Positions 49,513-60,542 of a stretch of 64,000 nucleotides of DNA are shown here, piece after piece. The translations under genes were made by a program, and so were the position numbers. The notes below the pieces were generated by a model. That model did no database searches and was not told where the DNA came from. It was given only the letters and a program-made list of their open reading frames with translations. Location: the NCBI GenBank assembly GCA_900095095.1, contig FMBT01000341.1:186001-250000 (forward strand). The letters are read 5' to 3'. The first letter of the stretch is position 1, and the number at the start of each line of letters is the position of its first letter. Origin of the DNA: Fragilariopsis cylindrus CCMP1102 (lineage: Eukaryota > Bacillariophyta > Bacillariophyceae > Bacillariales > Bacillariaceae).

Positions 49513-51450
49513 TTATTCTTCATACTTATCAAAGACTAACGCACAGTTTGTTCCACCGAATCCAAAACTATTTGACATTGCTCGACTGAATGGACCATCT
49601 TTTCGCTTAGTTAGGATATTCATACCTTCAGCTTCGTCAACTAACTCATTAATGTTAGCCGATTCGGCCATAAAGTCATTTTCCATCATAAGGATTGAAT
49701 AAATTGCCTCATGGACACCAGCGGCACCTAACGCATGTCCACTTAATGATTTCGTCGAACCGACATTGGGGTTGTAGTCCTTATTATCAAACAAACGTTT
49801 GATTGCACCCAATTCAGCAAGGTCTCCCACAGGAGTTGATGTCCCGTGTGTGTTGATATAATCCACGGGTTTGTCAGGATCGGCACCATTTCGTGTCGCA
49901 TCGTCCAACGCAGCCTGCATACATTTCTCTCCACCAATACCAGACGGTGCGACCATATCATACCCATCCGAATTAGCAGCATATCCAACAAGTTCTGCAT
50001 AAATCTTAGCACCACGTGCCTTCGCATGTTCTAATTCTTCAAGGATGACCATACCACCCCCACCGGCTATAACAAACCCATCACGGGTCTTGTCAAATGC
50101 ACGTGATGCAGTTTTAGGACTTTCATTGTAGCTCGTCGATAATGCACCCATACAATCAAACATGCTTGTGAATTGCCAGTTAACATTTTCACCTGACGAA
50201 AAAAGAAGAAAACGAAGGTAAAAAATACCGATTTACAATACAGTACAAAATAGTGAGTTATTATACAACGAGAGAAGATAAATATAAATTGATAATCTAT
50301 GTAACGTTTAAACGTACCTGCTCCACAGAATGCCATATCACATTTGTTTAACAAGATTTGCTCGAATCCCGTTCCGATACAATGTGCTCCCGTACTACAT
50401 GCACTACTAATAGAAAAGCTAGGTCCCTGTACCTTGAAGTTTGTTGCTAATACGGCAGAGCATGTTGAACCCATCGACCGTGTGACACGGAATGGACCAA
50501 CTTTGTTCCTCCATCGTTTAACACCAGACTTGACGGCATCACATGTTTCAACAATGTCTGGGATGGATGTTCCACCCTGACCGATAATGGCAGCAACTCT
50601 TGAATTCTCTTCATATTCTTCCGGTTTCAATCCTGAATCTTGTATGGCTCGGTCTAATGCAATGTACGCATATCGGGCATTCATTCCCATAAATCGTAAT
50701 GCAGATTTTGGAATTAATTCTTTGAAATCTGCTTCGGTTAAATCCGGTACACCAGCAACATTTGATTTGATACCAAGTTCAGCAAATTCATCCTGAAAAG
50801 TAATCCCTGGATTAGCTTCATGTAAACTAGTTTTCACATCCTCTAATGTATTCCCGAGACATGATGTGATACCCATCCCAGTAACGACAACTCTCCGCTC
50901 TGCATTAAGAGACGTTGCTGATGTTGCTGTTGCAACAGAAGTAGGGACTGCTGAAAACGTGGATATAGATAAGGCATAAAAACAAGAAAACAAACAGAAG
51001 AGTGAGATGGAGTGGGCTACAACAAATGACGGTACGATGATGTAATATTGACGAGAGAGAGAGAGAGAGAGAGAGATGTCCTGGATATCCACAAAAGTCT
51101 ATTATCGACGTCTCCCGGAACGCGACAAGCTCGGCCATTGATCGGGTCGCATACATATATCTTTCTGGTACATGTAGAGGTAGATAAGATTTAAAATCTC
51201 TTTCGCGGACGAAAATCTGTTTTCTCGCCATCTTAATCTTTTTCGTCTTTTTTTTACTCCAGCTCTTTCTCTCTCTCTCTCTCTCTCTCTGACATAAAAA
51301 GACATTATTTATTTCATTAGTCCAGTCATTCATTCGTTCCAGTTACTGTATTCATTCATGTATTCACCCACCTGATGATGTTCGAGAAACGAACGCATTC
51401 GTTACAGCGGGAGATACCGCTAATAGGCAAAAAGCTGATTGGAATTTCAT
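49513..51450 (-). CDS. fabF: Plastid 3-oxoacyl-ACP synthase II (KAS II / FabF), three exons
   Basis: Spliced on the minus strand as 51450-51372, 50950-50318 and 50192-49513 (463 residues), with matching phases. Exon 1 holds only the signal peptide and plastid cleavage motif ([20 protein letters not shown], then VSRTSS), the diatom bipartite presequence. The thiolase fold starts [17 protein letters not shown]. The nucleophile Cys is in [12 protein letters not shown]. The two active-site His are in [11 protein letters not shown] and [20 protein letters not shown] condenses malonyl-ACP with acyl-ACP in plastid fatty-acid elongation. The first intron carries two (GA)n tracts. The gene is head-to-head with FabH, with 770 bases between start codons. 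Confidence 0.93.
50193..50317 (-). other. Intron 2 of FabF
   Basis: Minus-strand donor GTACGT at 50317 and acceptor GTCAG ending at 50193. The join completes a Gly codon in [11 protein letters not shown]. Confidence 0.85.
50951..51371 (-). other. Intron 1 of FabF, separating the presequence from the enzyme
   Basis: Minus-strand donor GTGGGT at 51371 and acceptor TTTTCAG ending at 50951. It contains (GA)n tracts at 51053-51075 and 51267-51290. The intron lies just after the plastid signal motif. Confidence 0.8.
51053..51290. repeat. Two opposed GA/TC microsatellites in FabF intron 1
   Basis: (GA)n at 51053-51075 and (TC)n at 51267-51290 on the plus strand. Being complementary, they could pair in the transcript to form a hairpin of about 23 bp. 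Confidence 0.8.
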
Positions 51451-52220
51451 TTTGATTTTTTTTTAATCTTTTACTTTAATTTCAAATACGGTATGTTGTC
51501 CGATAGCTCGGATGCTAAATCTAGAGTCTGGCGAAGGCTGTAGAGGAAGTTATAAGTCGTAAGGATGATATTGTTGTCGTCGTCGTCTTTCAGTATAGTA
51601 CACTATTAGATGAAGTGATAGCCGATCTGATGTCTGTGTGTGATGAGAGAGTTCTACTACGTGAATTTTTACTGCTGTATCTCCTTATTTCATGTACGGT
51701 CGTGCTGTCGTGCACAATAGATATTAACACGCAACTTGATGTTTTTCGTGATGTCACCACAAAACTTTGCAAGTTGGCGACGTGCAAAATATTACTGGTG
51801 TTGTCTATTTTTGTATTCCAAAGGTATTTCTTGTATTTATCTTTATTATTTATTCGTATTCGAAACATTAAAAAACCAATGACGTCATAGGCCCCTTATC
51901 GCGACAAATCCAAAACCTTGTTTCACATAAACCGCTGATGAAGATATTTCGAGTCAAGCGCATCACGCAAGGCAAATATTTTCTTGCTAGTCGGAATACG
52001 GAAGGCACGTTGGCACACAGCACTTTACGCGTCACTGTCCTGTACAGTAGAGCAACGCAATAGCGATGCATTTAAAACCGAAACACATCTACGTCGTCTT
52101 CCTTTCTTGACTCGCCTACGGTATTGAACATTTCGTCTCGAACGAAGGTGATTTTTTTCCAAAGAAACAAGTAGGAGAAGAGAACAAGGAACTTAAATTA
52201 TTAAAAAAAAATTAGATAGA
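51451..52220. promoter_or_regulatory. Shared divergent upstream region of FabF and FabH
   Basis: 770 bases between the two ATGs. No gene is supported within it; short frames on both strands lack features. It should contain both promoters and any common control sites. I cannot point to a specific element. Confidence 0.55.
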
Positions 52221-53777
52221 ATGAAAACTCAATCAATCATGAATCTATCATCATCCGCTATCGCATTGCTGGTAATAGCAGCGGGACATAAAGTTATGGC
52301 TTGGGCACCGGCACCAGCAGTATCGATAACGACAAGAACGACTACTCAAGGCAGTACTTCTCAATTATCTATATCATCGGGAGCATTACCGTGTCGTCCT
52401 ATTGGGATCGGTCATGCTAGTCCAAAAACGATTGTTACTAATTCTGATTTAGAATCGGTTGTTGAAACGAATGATGAATGGATTGCTCAACGAACTGGGA
52501 TAAGTCAACGTAGAGTATTAACAGCAGGAGAAAAATTGCGTGATTTGGGTATCTCGGCAGCGAAGAATGCGATAGAGATGGCAGGAATAACAGCAGAAGA
52601 AATTGATGTTGTTATCTGTGCAACATCTAGTCCAGAAGATATGTTTGGTGACGCAACAGCAATTGCAGCAGAAATTGGTTGTTCGACAGAAACTATGGCA
52701 TTTGATCTAACGGCAGCATGTTCCGGATTTTTATTTGCTACTGTAACAGCTGGACAATACCTATCAACACCGAATACAAAATTAAAAAATGCATTAGTTC
52801 TAGGTGCCGATGCTTTGTCGCGAGTGGTCGATTGGGATGATCGGAATGCATGTATTTTATTTGGTGATGGTGCAGGTGCGATGGTACTAACAAATCAAAA
52901 AGATAGTGACGACGATGAGAATGATAATATTGTACCAGGTATACTAGGATATGCTGCACATTCTAACGGACACGGATATGCCGATCTAAATTGTGTGTAA
53001 GTACAATGTACATGAGCTGATGTAGTGAATAGTTGGTCGTTCTATCTTTGGTTTGGAACTGAGGAGATTCAGAGAAACAATTATTGCCTCGATTTTCTAT
53101 GCAAGAAGCTTAAGATAGCAAGCACGGAAAGATAGATATATAGACTCATTCGTTCATTCCGTACAATAACTCCTCTTTTCTTCTCGTTCCTTCCTATTAT
53201 TCTCTCACCTATTTTCATATTTCTTCCTACATCGATATTCTTCGATCACAAAAACAAACTCACACACTATCACAAACACAAACACATCAACTATAATGAC
53301 AACAACCTATTTTTTAAATCTAAAATAAAACAATTGTGCAACTACTACAACAAACAAATACAGATATAATGGAACACCCCGACCAGTCTCAACACCTGTA
53401 CCTATCACATTAGAATCATCTGGATATGATTCAATGACAATGAATGGTCAGAATGTATACAAATTTGCAACACGTGAGGTACCCCGTGTCGTTTCGGAGG
53501 CATTAGAGGAAGCTAATATGACACCAGATGATATTGATTGGTTATTGTTACATCAAGCTAATATCCGGATTATGCAAACAGTCGCGAAACGATTAAAAAT
53601 CCCAGAGGAAAAAATCATTACGAACCTAGCAGATTATGGTAATACATCGCTGGATCGATCCCAATTGCATTAAGTGAAGCTGTACGGTCAGGACAAGTAA
53701 AGAAGGGAGATATCATCGCCACTGCCGGATTTGGTGCTGGATTGTCATGGGGGTCAGCCATCATGAGATGGGGTTAA
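52221..53777 (+). CDS. fabH: Plastid 3-oxoacyl-ACP synthase III (KAS III / FabH), two exons, apparent frameshift near the end
   Basis: Spliced as 52221-52996 and 53364-53777. A signal peptide ([19 protein letters not shown]) with an AWAPAPA plastid-type motif is followed by the FabH fold: [11 protein letters not shown], the nucleophile Cys in [26 protein letters not shown], the His in LLLHQANIR and the Asn in DYGNTS. The mature enzyme starts fatty-acid synthesis by condensing acetyl-CoA with malonyl-ACP. Right after GNTS the frame runs to an early stop at 53671-53673. The conserved ending ([28 protein letters not shown]) continues in another frame to the TAA at 53775-53777. One missing base at about 53650 (TCGCTGG where TCGGCTGG is expected) explains this. 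All three catalytic residues precede the shift. Confidence 0.9.
52997..53363 (+). other. Intron of FabH
   Basis: GTAAGT donor at 52997 and TACAG acceptor ending at 53363. Phase is kept and the join gives [11 protein letters not shown]. Confidence 0.85.
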
Positions 53778-54448
53778 ATTTCAGATTTTTTTTTGGTAAA
53801 ACGAACCAAGAAAGAAAAAAGAAAGAAAGCTACTCTAATCTAACTAAAACAGGAAATCCTTTTCAATATAAAAGATCAATGAATAAACACATCAGTTACA
53901 CTTTTTTGTGTACGTGACGTCAACGGCGCACAAGTGGTCATCTAACGGAACGAGAAACCACAAGTATTATATCATAGTAACTAAACGAAACTACCATATA
54001 TTTGTATGTATCTTTATTACTAGTTTTACATTTATTCCGCTACCGAGTGCTAGTAACCTTGTTCTTGTGCACAGTTGTATCTGCTACAAGAACATAACGA
54101 TAGTGTGCTTCTTCAATGATATAGGTATAAGTATGGATCAATGATAACAGCAACGGCGGCTTTAGTTGGAGCAACAGGATCTTCATTATTACTATCACTT
54201 GTGCCAATAGACTTCACATACTGTACATAATATCATCATTCCCGATCCTACTCCAGAATAACAATGGGGGATACGGTGATCGGCTAATTTTTCGATAATT
54301 TTCGTAGGTTTTTCGAGGTGGATCCTGTCGGCTGAGACTTTCTGAAATCTGAAAAACTGTACAATTTACCTAGGAATGCAATATAATTATCTGATTAGTT
54401 ATTATATCTATTATAGTAATTCCCATGAGTTTGAAGAGGGAAAGTACT
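53778..54448. other. Intergenic region between convergent genes
   Basis: 3' flanks of FabH and the HSF-like gene. Short plus-strand frames (53908-54144) lack features. Nothing else seen. Confidence 0.5.
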
Positions 54449-57110
54449 TTAAATCTCTATATCATTGTCGTTATCAGTATCGTCGTCGTTGTTGTTATCA
54501 TTGATGTTCGAAAAAAAGTAACTTGATTTGATGATTTCGGGTTGAGCACGAGTGATAATGATTTCATCGTCATCCTTTTCCTCCTCCTCCATTACTTCAT
54601 CATCACTTTCGTCTTCAACTGCATCATTGAATTGACCTTCTTTTTCTTCTTGATCACAATCATCGTCATCCTTATTCTTTTTATTTTCCACTGTGCCTAT
54701 GGTGGGATGACGTCGATGAGGCAAATTCGAATGAGAATGATAATACGGAAATGCTAAATAATCATCCTGTAACATAATACGTTCATCTTCCTTTTCTACG
54801 CCAAAGTTTGTTCCTCTTATACTTCTTAACTGACTGTAATCGTTGTCATCGTCGTTGTTGTCGTATTGCTTTGCTGCTGCTACTGATGTTGTCGTTGTTG
54901 CTGTTGCTGCGGCGGTTGCCACAGTATTAGTATTAGTAGTAGTTAACTTTCTCTTCTTCTTCTTCTTACTATTCCTGCTTGTGGTGCCTAACGACGACGA
55001 CGATGATGATGATAAAGATGATGCCGACAATGGCGATGACGATGACGATGAAGAATCTTGATATCGTTGTCGTTTTGCAATGCCTTTGTTACTATTGCTG
55101 TTGATAGAATTGTCATCTTCATTACCACTTCCATGACCACAAACTGTTGTATCTACATCTGTTATATTGCTTGTATCTGTATCTGTACAAGTATGTTTTT
55201 TATACAAATATCGGATAGCATTTTTTTGTGCGGGTATTGCCCACGATGGTATATTCGATTAATACGTAAATATGATCCTGATGGTAATAATATATTTGTA
55301 CGATTCGATGATGCCATTGGTGTTGGTGGTGATGATGGTGGTGATGGTGTATTGGTACTATCAGTGTTGTTGGTCGACGTCGTCGTCGCATTCGCTTCAA
55401 CATACCATCATTACTATTATTTCTTATTTCATGATCATCAATATCACAGAATAAATTATCTATTATAGTATCAATGTCATCTTTCACTTGAACATAGCCC
55501 CTCGCCACCGCCACCGCCGTAGTAGTAGTAGCAGCTGCTGCAGTTGTTGGTTCTGTTGTATTCCTTGCTGTTATGTTGCACTTCTCACTGTTACATCTTC
55601 GTCGTCGTCGTTGTCGACGTCGATGTCGATGTCGATGGTACTCTTTTTTGCCTTATTACCACCAGGTGGTCGACGTATAATCTTGGATAAAAATTCGGGT
55701 CGTTTCGGTTGAAAATATGGATGATAATAAACACGTATTTTACTCTCTTTGTCGTGTTTGTACTTATTATTAACATTATTATTGGTACTATTTTGTGTTT
55801 GTATTTGTTTTTGACATTATTGTTGTTAGTGTTGTTCATTCCCGCCGACTCAAGTTGTTGTTGATGCTGCTGCTGTTGTTGCTGTTGTTGTTGTATATTT
55901 TTCTCTATATTATTATTTCTACGGAATCCCCATGTATTTAATGATCGTTCAAATGATCGATACGAGGATTGTTGTGGATACCATTTTGGTGTTATTTTGT
56001 CACAAATCTATCTTTATTATAAACAATAAAACAGTATTGTTCATCATCACCTGGTTCAGTAGTTTTAATCCTTTCGTAGTGATTTCGTCTATTTCAGTTT
56101 AGTATTATTATAGTTTGGATGATTTGTATTTGTATCAGCTTTTGACGTATCATTGGACTTATCATTGGACTTATTACTGCCGTTATCATTGCCGTTATCA
56201 TTGTCGTTGTTGTCGTTGTCGTTCGTCGTAATAGGATTGTTGTCACAACTACAAGCTGCTGATGGGGCGGTAAAACTGTAACCAAGAGATAATACTTTCA
56301 AGATCACTGCCATCATCCTTATCATATCATTATCATTGCCTGTAGCTGGAGCTGGGGCTGGAGCTGGCCGACAATATTATTATTATTATACTATCACTAT
56401 TTGTTTTAGATTTGGATTTGGATTTGGATTTGGCCACAACAAAAGCGTTACAATATTCTACAATATGATATAACATATTTGGAAAATTCATTCTAGACAG
56501 TGTTTCTTTATTGGGTTCTTCGAGTGATGCTGATGCTATGCTGACTTTGTCATCATCGTCGTCGGTCGTCGTTGCTGTTGTCGTTGCCGTTGTAGTTGTC
56601 TTATTCCTATTGTTGTTGTTGGAAGTTGACGTTGACGCGACGGCGACGAGAGTGATGATTATTTATTATGTATATTATTATTATTATTATTCGTTATTGC
56701 TGTGATAACATCAGTAGAATCACGACTAGCAGAATCATCGTCGTCGCGACGGTTATCCTTGTTTCTATATCACTATTACTTTTACTATTATTCTTTTTTT
56801 CCGCCTTGTATTGTTTTGTTCTTGTTGTTGTTGTTTTTGTTTTGTTCATAGTGGTAGAATTGTTTTCTCTCGTGATGATGATGATTTCGACGGTGGTATT
56901 GGTGGTGGTTTCTGATGACGGTTTATGCCTACACGACGATATCACGCTGTCGTGACGTTGTGCAATCATGATCGTCATGATCGTCATGATGTGTATTGTC
57001 AAGGTGATGATCGTTGTTATTGTTGTTATCGCCATCGTCGTTGTTGGTGTTGGTGTTGGTATTGTCATTGTATTGTTATTGTTATTGTTATGGTTGTTCA
57101 TTATACTCAT
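54449..57110 (-). pseudogene. Heat-shock-factor (HSF) type transcription factor, disrupted by several frame changes
   Basis: The minus strand holds the pieces of a diatom HSF DNA-binding domain in order, in changing frames. These are FPNMLYHIVEYC (first helix, near 56480), DLESIISWLQ (near 56295), CFIVYNKDRFVTK (near 56030) and KWYPQQSSYRSFERSLNTWG with FRR (recognition helix, near 55950). Next is a YYHPYFQPKRPEFLSKIIRR segment (near 55710) typical of the region after the domain. Poly-Gln, Asn and Asp stretches follow, including a 252-codon open end at 55207-54449. At least six one-base-type frame changes separate coding segments, for example at FVTK/ITPKWY. The 5' end is uncertain; an ATG at 57110 is the furthest plausible start. 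HSFs are greatly expanded in diatoms. Either a decaying gene or a poorly resolved sequence. Confidence 0.65.
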
Positions 57111-57918
57111 TTATTTCGATCGTCAATGGTAGTAGGTAGGTAGTAGGTAGGTAGTATTAGACGATTGTGGCAGTAGGAATTTATGTCGAGATGCTGAGAC
57201 GACAAAGACGAAGAAATCGAAGATAATGAAACAAACAGAGATACAAAACTTTTACTGTATTTCCTTGAAGAATCAAATCGAAATCGAAATAGAATCTCAA
57301 GGACATAATGATACAACATCATAATAAATGCAATTCGCCTTATATTATTAGATGACCTTTCTTCAGTTGACTCCCGTCTTATCGGACACTTTTTTTTGAT
57401 ATTTAGAATGCGGTAAGTAGAAGTATGCATTGATGCTACATTCGTCGTCATCACACATCATCGTATCGTTTTCCTCTTCATCAAACCTCTCATCTCCCCT
57501 CCCCCGCATCATCTTCCTGGCACTGGCCATCGTCAAGATCTGAGACACATCAACACGCATGTCCAACTGTTCATGGGGGTGTGACTGGTGCAAATCTAAG
57601 CAAAATTCAGATCGTTTTTTGTGGTGTAAACATTTAGCTAATGATTTGATTTTTAACTCTTGTCTTATCGGACACTATTAATTTTTATCACTCCCACGGA
57701 CTATCTTTTGGGGGAGGGCGCGCGCAAAGCGCAAAAATCTAAATATTATTCGGGAGAAAGATAGTAGTATCCCCCGTATCCCATCACGACTGTAGTTACT
57801 CGAAGTAGTTACAAAACAATCAACAACACAACAACAATAAAAGAAAAAGGAAAAGGAAAAAGGAAATATCAGCTCCGATCCTTGTGACATACTACGGTAT
57901 TGTTTCATTAGCCATATA
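57111..57918. other. Intergenic region, no supported gene
   Basis: Contains GTCTTATCGGACACT twice, near 57375 and 57662. A minus-strand frame at 57363-57593 is acidic and Met-rich but without recognisable features. Confidence 0.45.
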
Positions 57919-59904
57919 ATGAATAATGTTGTACTCGCCTCGAGTCGTTTGGTACCATTGTTTGGATCAACAACGGTCGCACATCAAACGCGAAAACAAA
58001 TCATGGATTTATTACAAGAAACGATGGATCGTCGTCGTCGAAGAAAAAAAAGAACAGAAACAAGAATAATAGTAGCCGTAGCGGTAGTGGTAGCGAAGCG
58101 TACAGAACAGTAGAACACAAGAACAAGAACAAAACAAGAACAAGAACAAGAAGAACGAGCAATGATTATTGATATCACAGCAACAACATGGAATTTTGAT
58201 ACATACGCAATTGTTGGTGGAAGCCCAGAACTTATCCATATTCGTTTCCCTAGTAAAGAAATATTATCCAAGTATTTGACACTCGTCGAGGTCGAGATCG
58301 AGGTCGAGGTGCCGCCACCGCAAGATGATAATGATGATGATAAACAATACTGATACTGATACTGATACTAATACTGATACATGAAAGAAGGAAAAGGACC
58401 AGCACAACCAATTATGACGGAGGTAATAGAAAGGTTGAAAAGGGAGTTCTTGTTCCACAGCAGCAGGCCCACCTATCATCGCCACAAAAAGATGATCATC
58501 AAGAAGATTGTTGTTGGGTCTGGGTGCCACAAGGTGCAACTCTGTTACGAACAACAACAGCAACAGCAACAGCAACAGCAACAACCACACCGCTCCTTCA
58601 CAAGATAATAGTAACAACAATAATAGTAATACTATGATTGAATTGTATTTGAACCTTCCGTCGATCCCAATAATGATCGATTAGAATATTGGGAACAGCA
58701 GGTTGTACATCAGAAACAGATACATAATCGAAGAGCTAAATTAACAATAGAATGTATGCGGAATATGGTACGATTTTATAACTTGGATCGAATCTTTTGT
58801 TTAGATCTTAGTTGGGGTGTTTGGGAGGCGATACATGTACGTGATAATGATGATAATAATGATAATGATGATGACGATGATGATGGATTTCCAACCATGA
58901 AATTGATTAAAAGAAATACTAATGGTGTGGAAAGGATACCATTTCCATCGGCGGCTGAACTATTTTTAGACAGAACCAAAACAACAAGGACGCAATGGAA
59001 TCCTTCTATGACTGTGCAACACCCATTTCCAAAGATCTTCTTGCTACGATATTGAAAATTGTTGCTGGGTATTATTTAGTAGGAGGAAATACTTATACAA
59101 TGTCCCTATTCCATCACATGTGGGACCAACAAAAAGGGAAAATACTTACATCCAATATGCACGATGGTGATGATGATAACAATAACATCACAATAACAGT
59201 CACATGCAGCTCCTTCGGGATTTGTTAGCGGATGGACAAATATTTATATGGGGCATTCAGCGGGCGCATTATGTCAGGACCGAATATATTAACTGCTACC
59301 TTTAAAGGAATTGATGCATTTTCAATTGTTACTCAACCCTATAATCACCATATATGAAACTTCCTCCATCTGAATCATCTGGACCTTTTTTGTAGTAAGA
59401 ACAACAAAAATAATTTATTAGCAAGCCGTACACAAATGTTACAAAAAATGAACCAATACGGAGCATGGAAGGGATGGAATGTCGTGGAGGCATTATCATT
59501 TCCGCATTATGATTCACGACCGCGTTTCGAATCTTTCCCTCAATCAGCTGAAACATATATCCGTGCGACGAACGAGCAAGGGATGTTCCAACAAACTACC
59601 GGATCACTTTTAATTGGAAGTGGCGATGATGATAATAAGAACCAGTATCGAAAAGAACCCCCGTCCGTCCAAAGACTACGTGAGGAAACCAACGCAAGAC
59701 GATTACCATGTTTCCCATTGCCAATGGGCATGCCATTGTTTTACCATGTGGAGGATTACAGGTCGTAAGACACTTTCTCCTGAAGAAGAGGGAATGGGAT
59801 ATCTGAACTTCGACACTTATATGCCAAATGTCCTTGATGACGACTACCAACAATACGTACCAGGTAGAACGCAGTTTACGACGGGATCCTTCACTGATGA
59901 TTAA
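57919..59904 (+). pseudogene. Peptidase S51-like (dipeptidase E / cyanophycinase fold) gene, disrupted by several frame changes
   Basis: Coding segments continue in order on the plus strand but in changing frames. The start near 57919 (MNNVVLASSRLVPLFGSTTV) is uncertain. A clear stretch from about 58640 reads LEYWEQQVVHQKQIHNRRAK and CLDLSWGVWEAIHV. Then come VGGNTYTMSLFHHMWDQQ (near 59085) and YMGHSAGAL (near 59255), followed by SGPNILTATFKGIDAFS. The G-G-N-T and G-x-S-A-G motifs are those of peptidase family S51, whose Ser is the nucleophile. Later segments include SFPHYDSRPRF and an NFDTYMPNVLDDDYQQY end near 59900. At least five single-base-type frame changes are present, for example after HSAGAL. 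Poly-Gln and Asp runs occur. Possibly a pseudogene or sequence error. Confidence 0.55.
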
Positions 59905-60542
59905 ATACTATGACAGGTGACCGGTCAACGTCATCGAATATAATGGTGCTAGAATCCTACCTCGGCTTAAAGCTTTGGTACTTCCAAGCCTCGTAGTAGT
60001 AGTGGAGAAAATGGTCTATTTCGATCGCACGATGACGAATCGAATCGAATCACAGTTGACCGTCGACAGACAAGAATTAGCTAGCATCAAGTACCCAGTT
60101 ACTGCAGAGAATTGGAGGATTATATGTCAACTGCATGTATATTGAGGAATTCGACGATGAAGAAAGACACGTTATGAAATGAAGTCTGGCTGGGCCGAAG
60201 CGTTTACAAAGACATTTAGGCCGATCAGAAAATTAATTACAGAAGACGAAGATCGTTTGCGTAATCTTGGAGATCAGCACATAGTTATAATCAAAATAAT
60301 CATGTTAAATGAATTCTACTGAAATTAAATGAAATTACTGCATAGTCTTTCGAAGTATTGTCAAGGCTGTATATAAATGAAATAAATGCAGGTATTTGAT
60401 TCGAATGGACTCGTAAAGATAACAATATGATAAGAACGTTGCCATAATACGTGCTATCAAAATATCTGTGTTTCGAACCTTTTGGACGTATCGAAGTCGA
60501 TGGTGCTCTTTCTCTTTTTAAAGTCACGTACCATAACTCTTC
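59905..60542. other. Region with short coding-like plus-strand fragments, unresolved
   Basis: Stretches around 59940-60140 (RILPRLKALVLPSLVVVVEK) and 60110-60300 (VNCMYIEEFDDEERHV; SGWAEAFTKTFRPIRKLI) look coding in different frames. They may be the tail of the S51-like gene or a separate broken gene. I recognise no family. Confidence 0.35.

Noticed and set aside
55058-55468. Plus-strand frame containing KYDPDGNNIFVRFDDAIG
   Set aside because: Looks coding at first sight, but the minus strand at the same place continues the HSF-like gene with Ser/Thr/Pro-rich linkers on both sides. I treat the plus-strand frame as a shadow, with some doubt.
57363-57593. Minus-strand 76-codon frame with acidic and Met-rich composition
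   Set aside because: No motif, no signal peptide, and the composition is explained by local trinucleotide bias.
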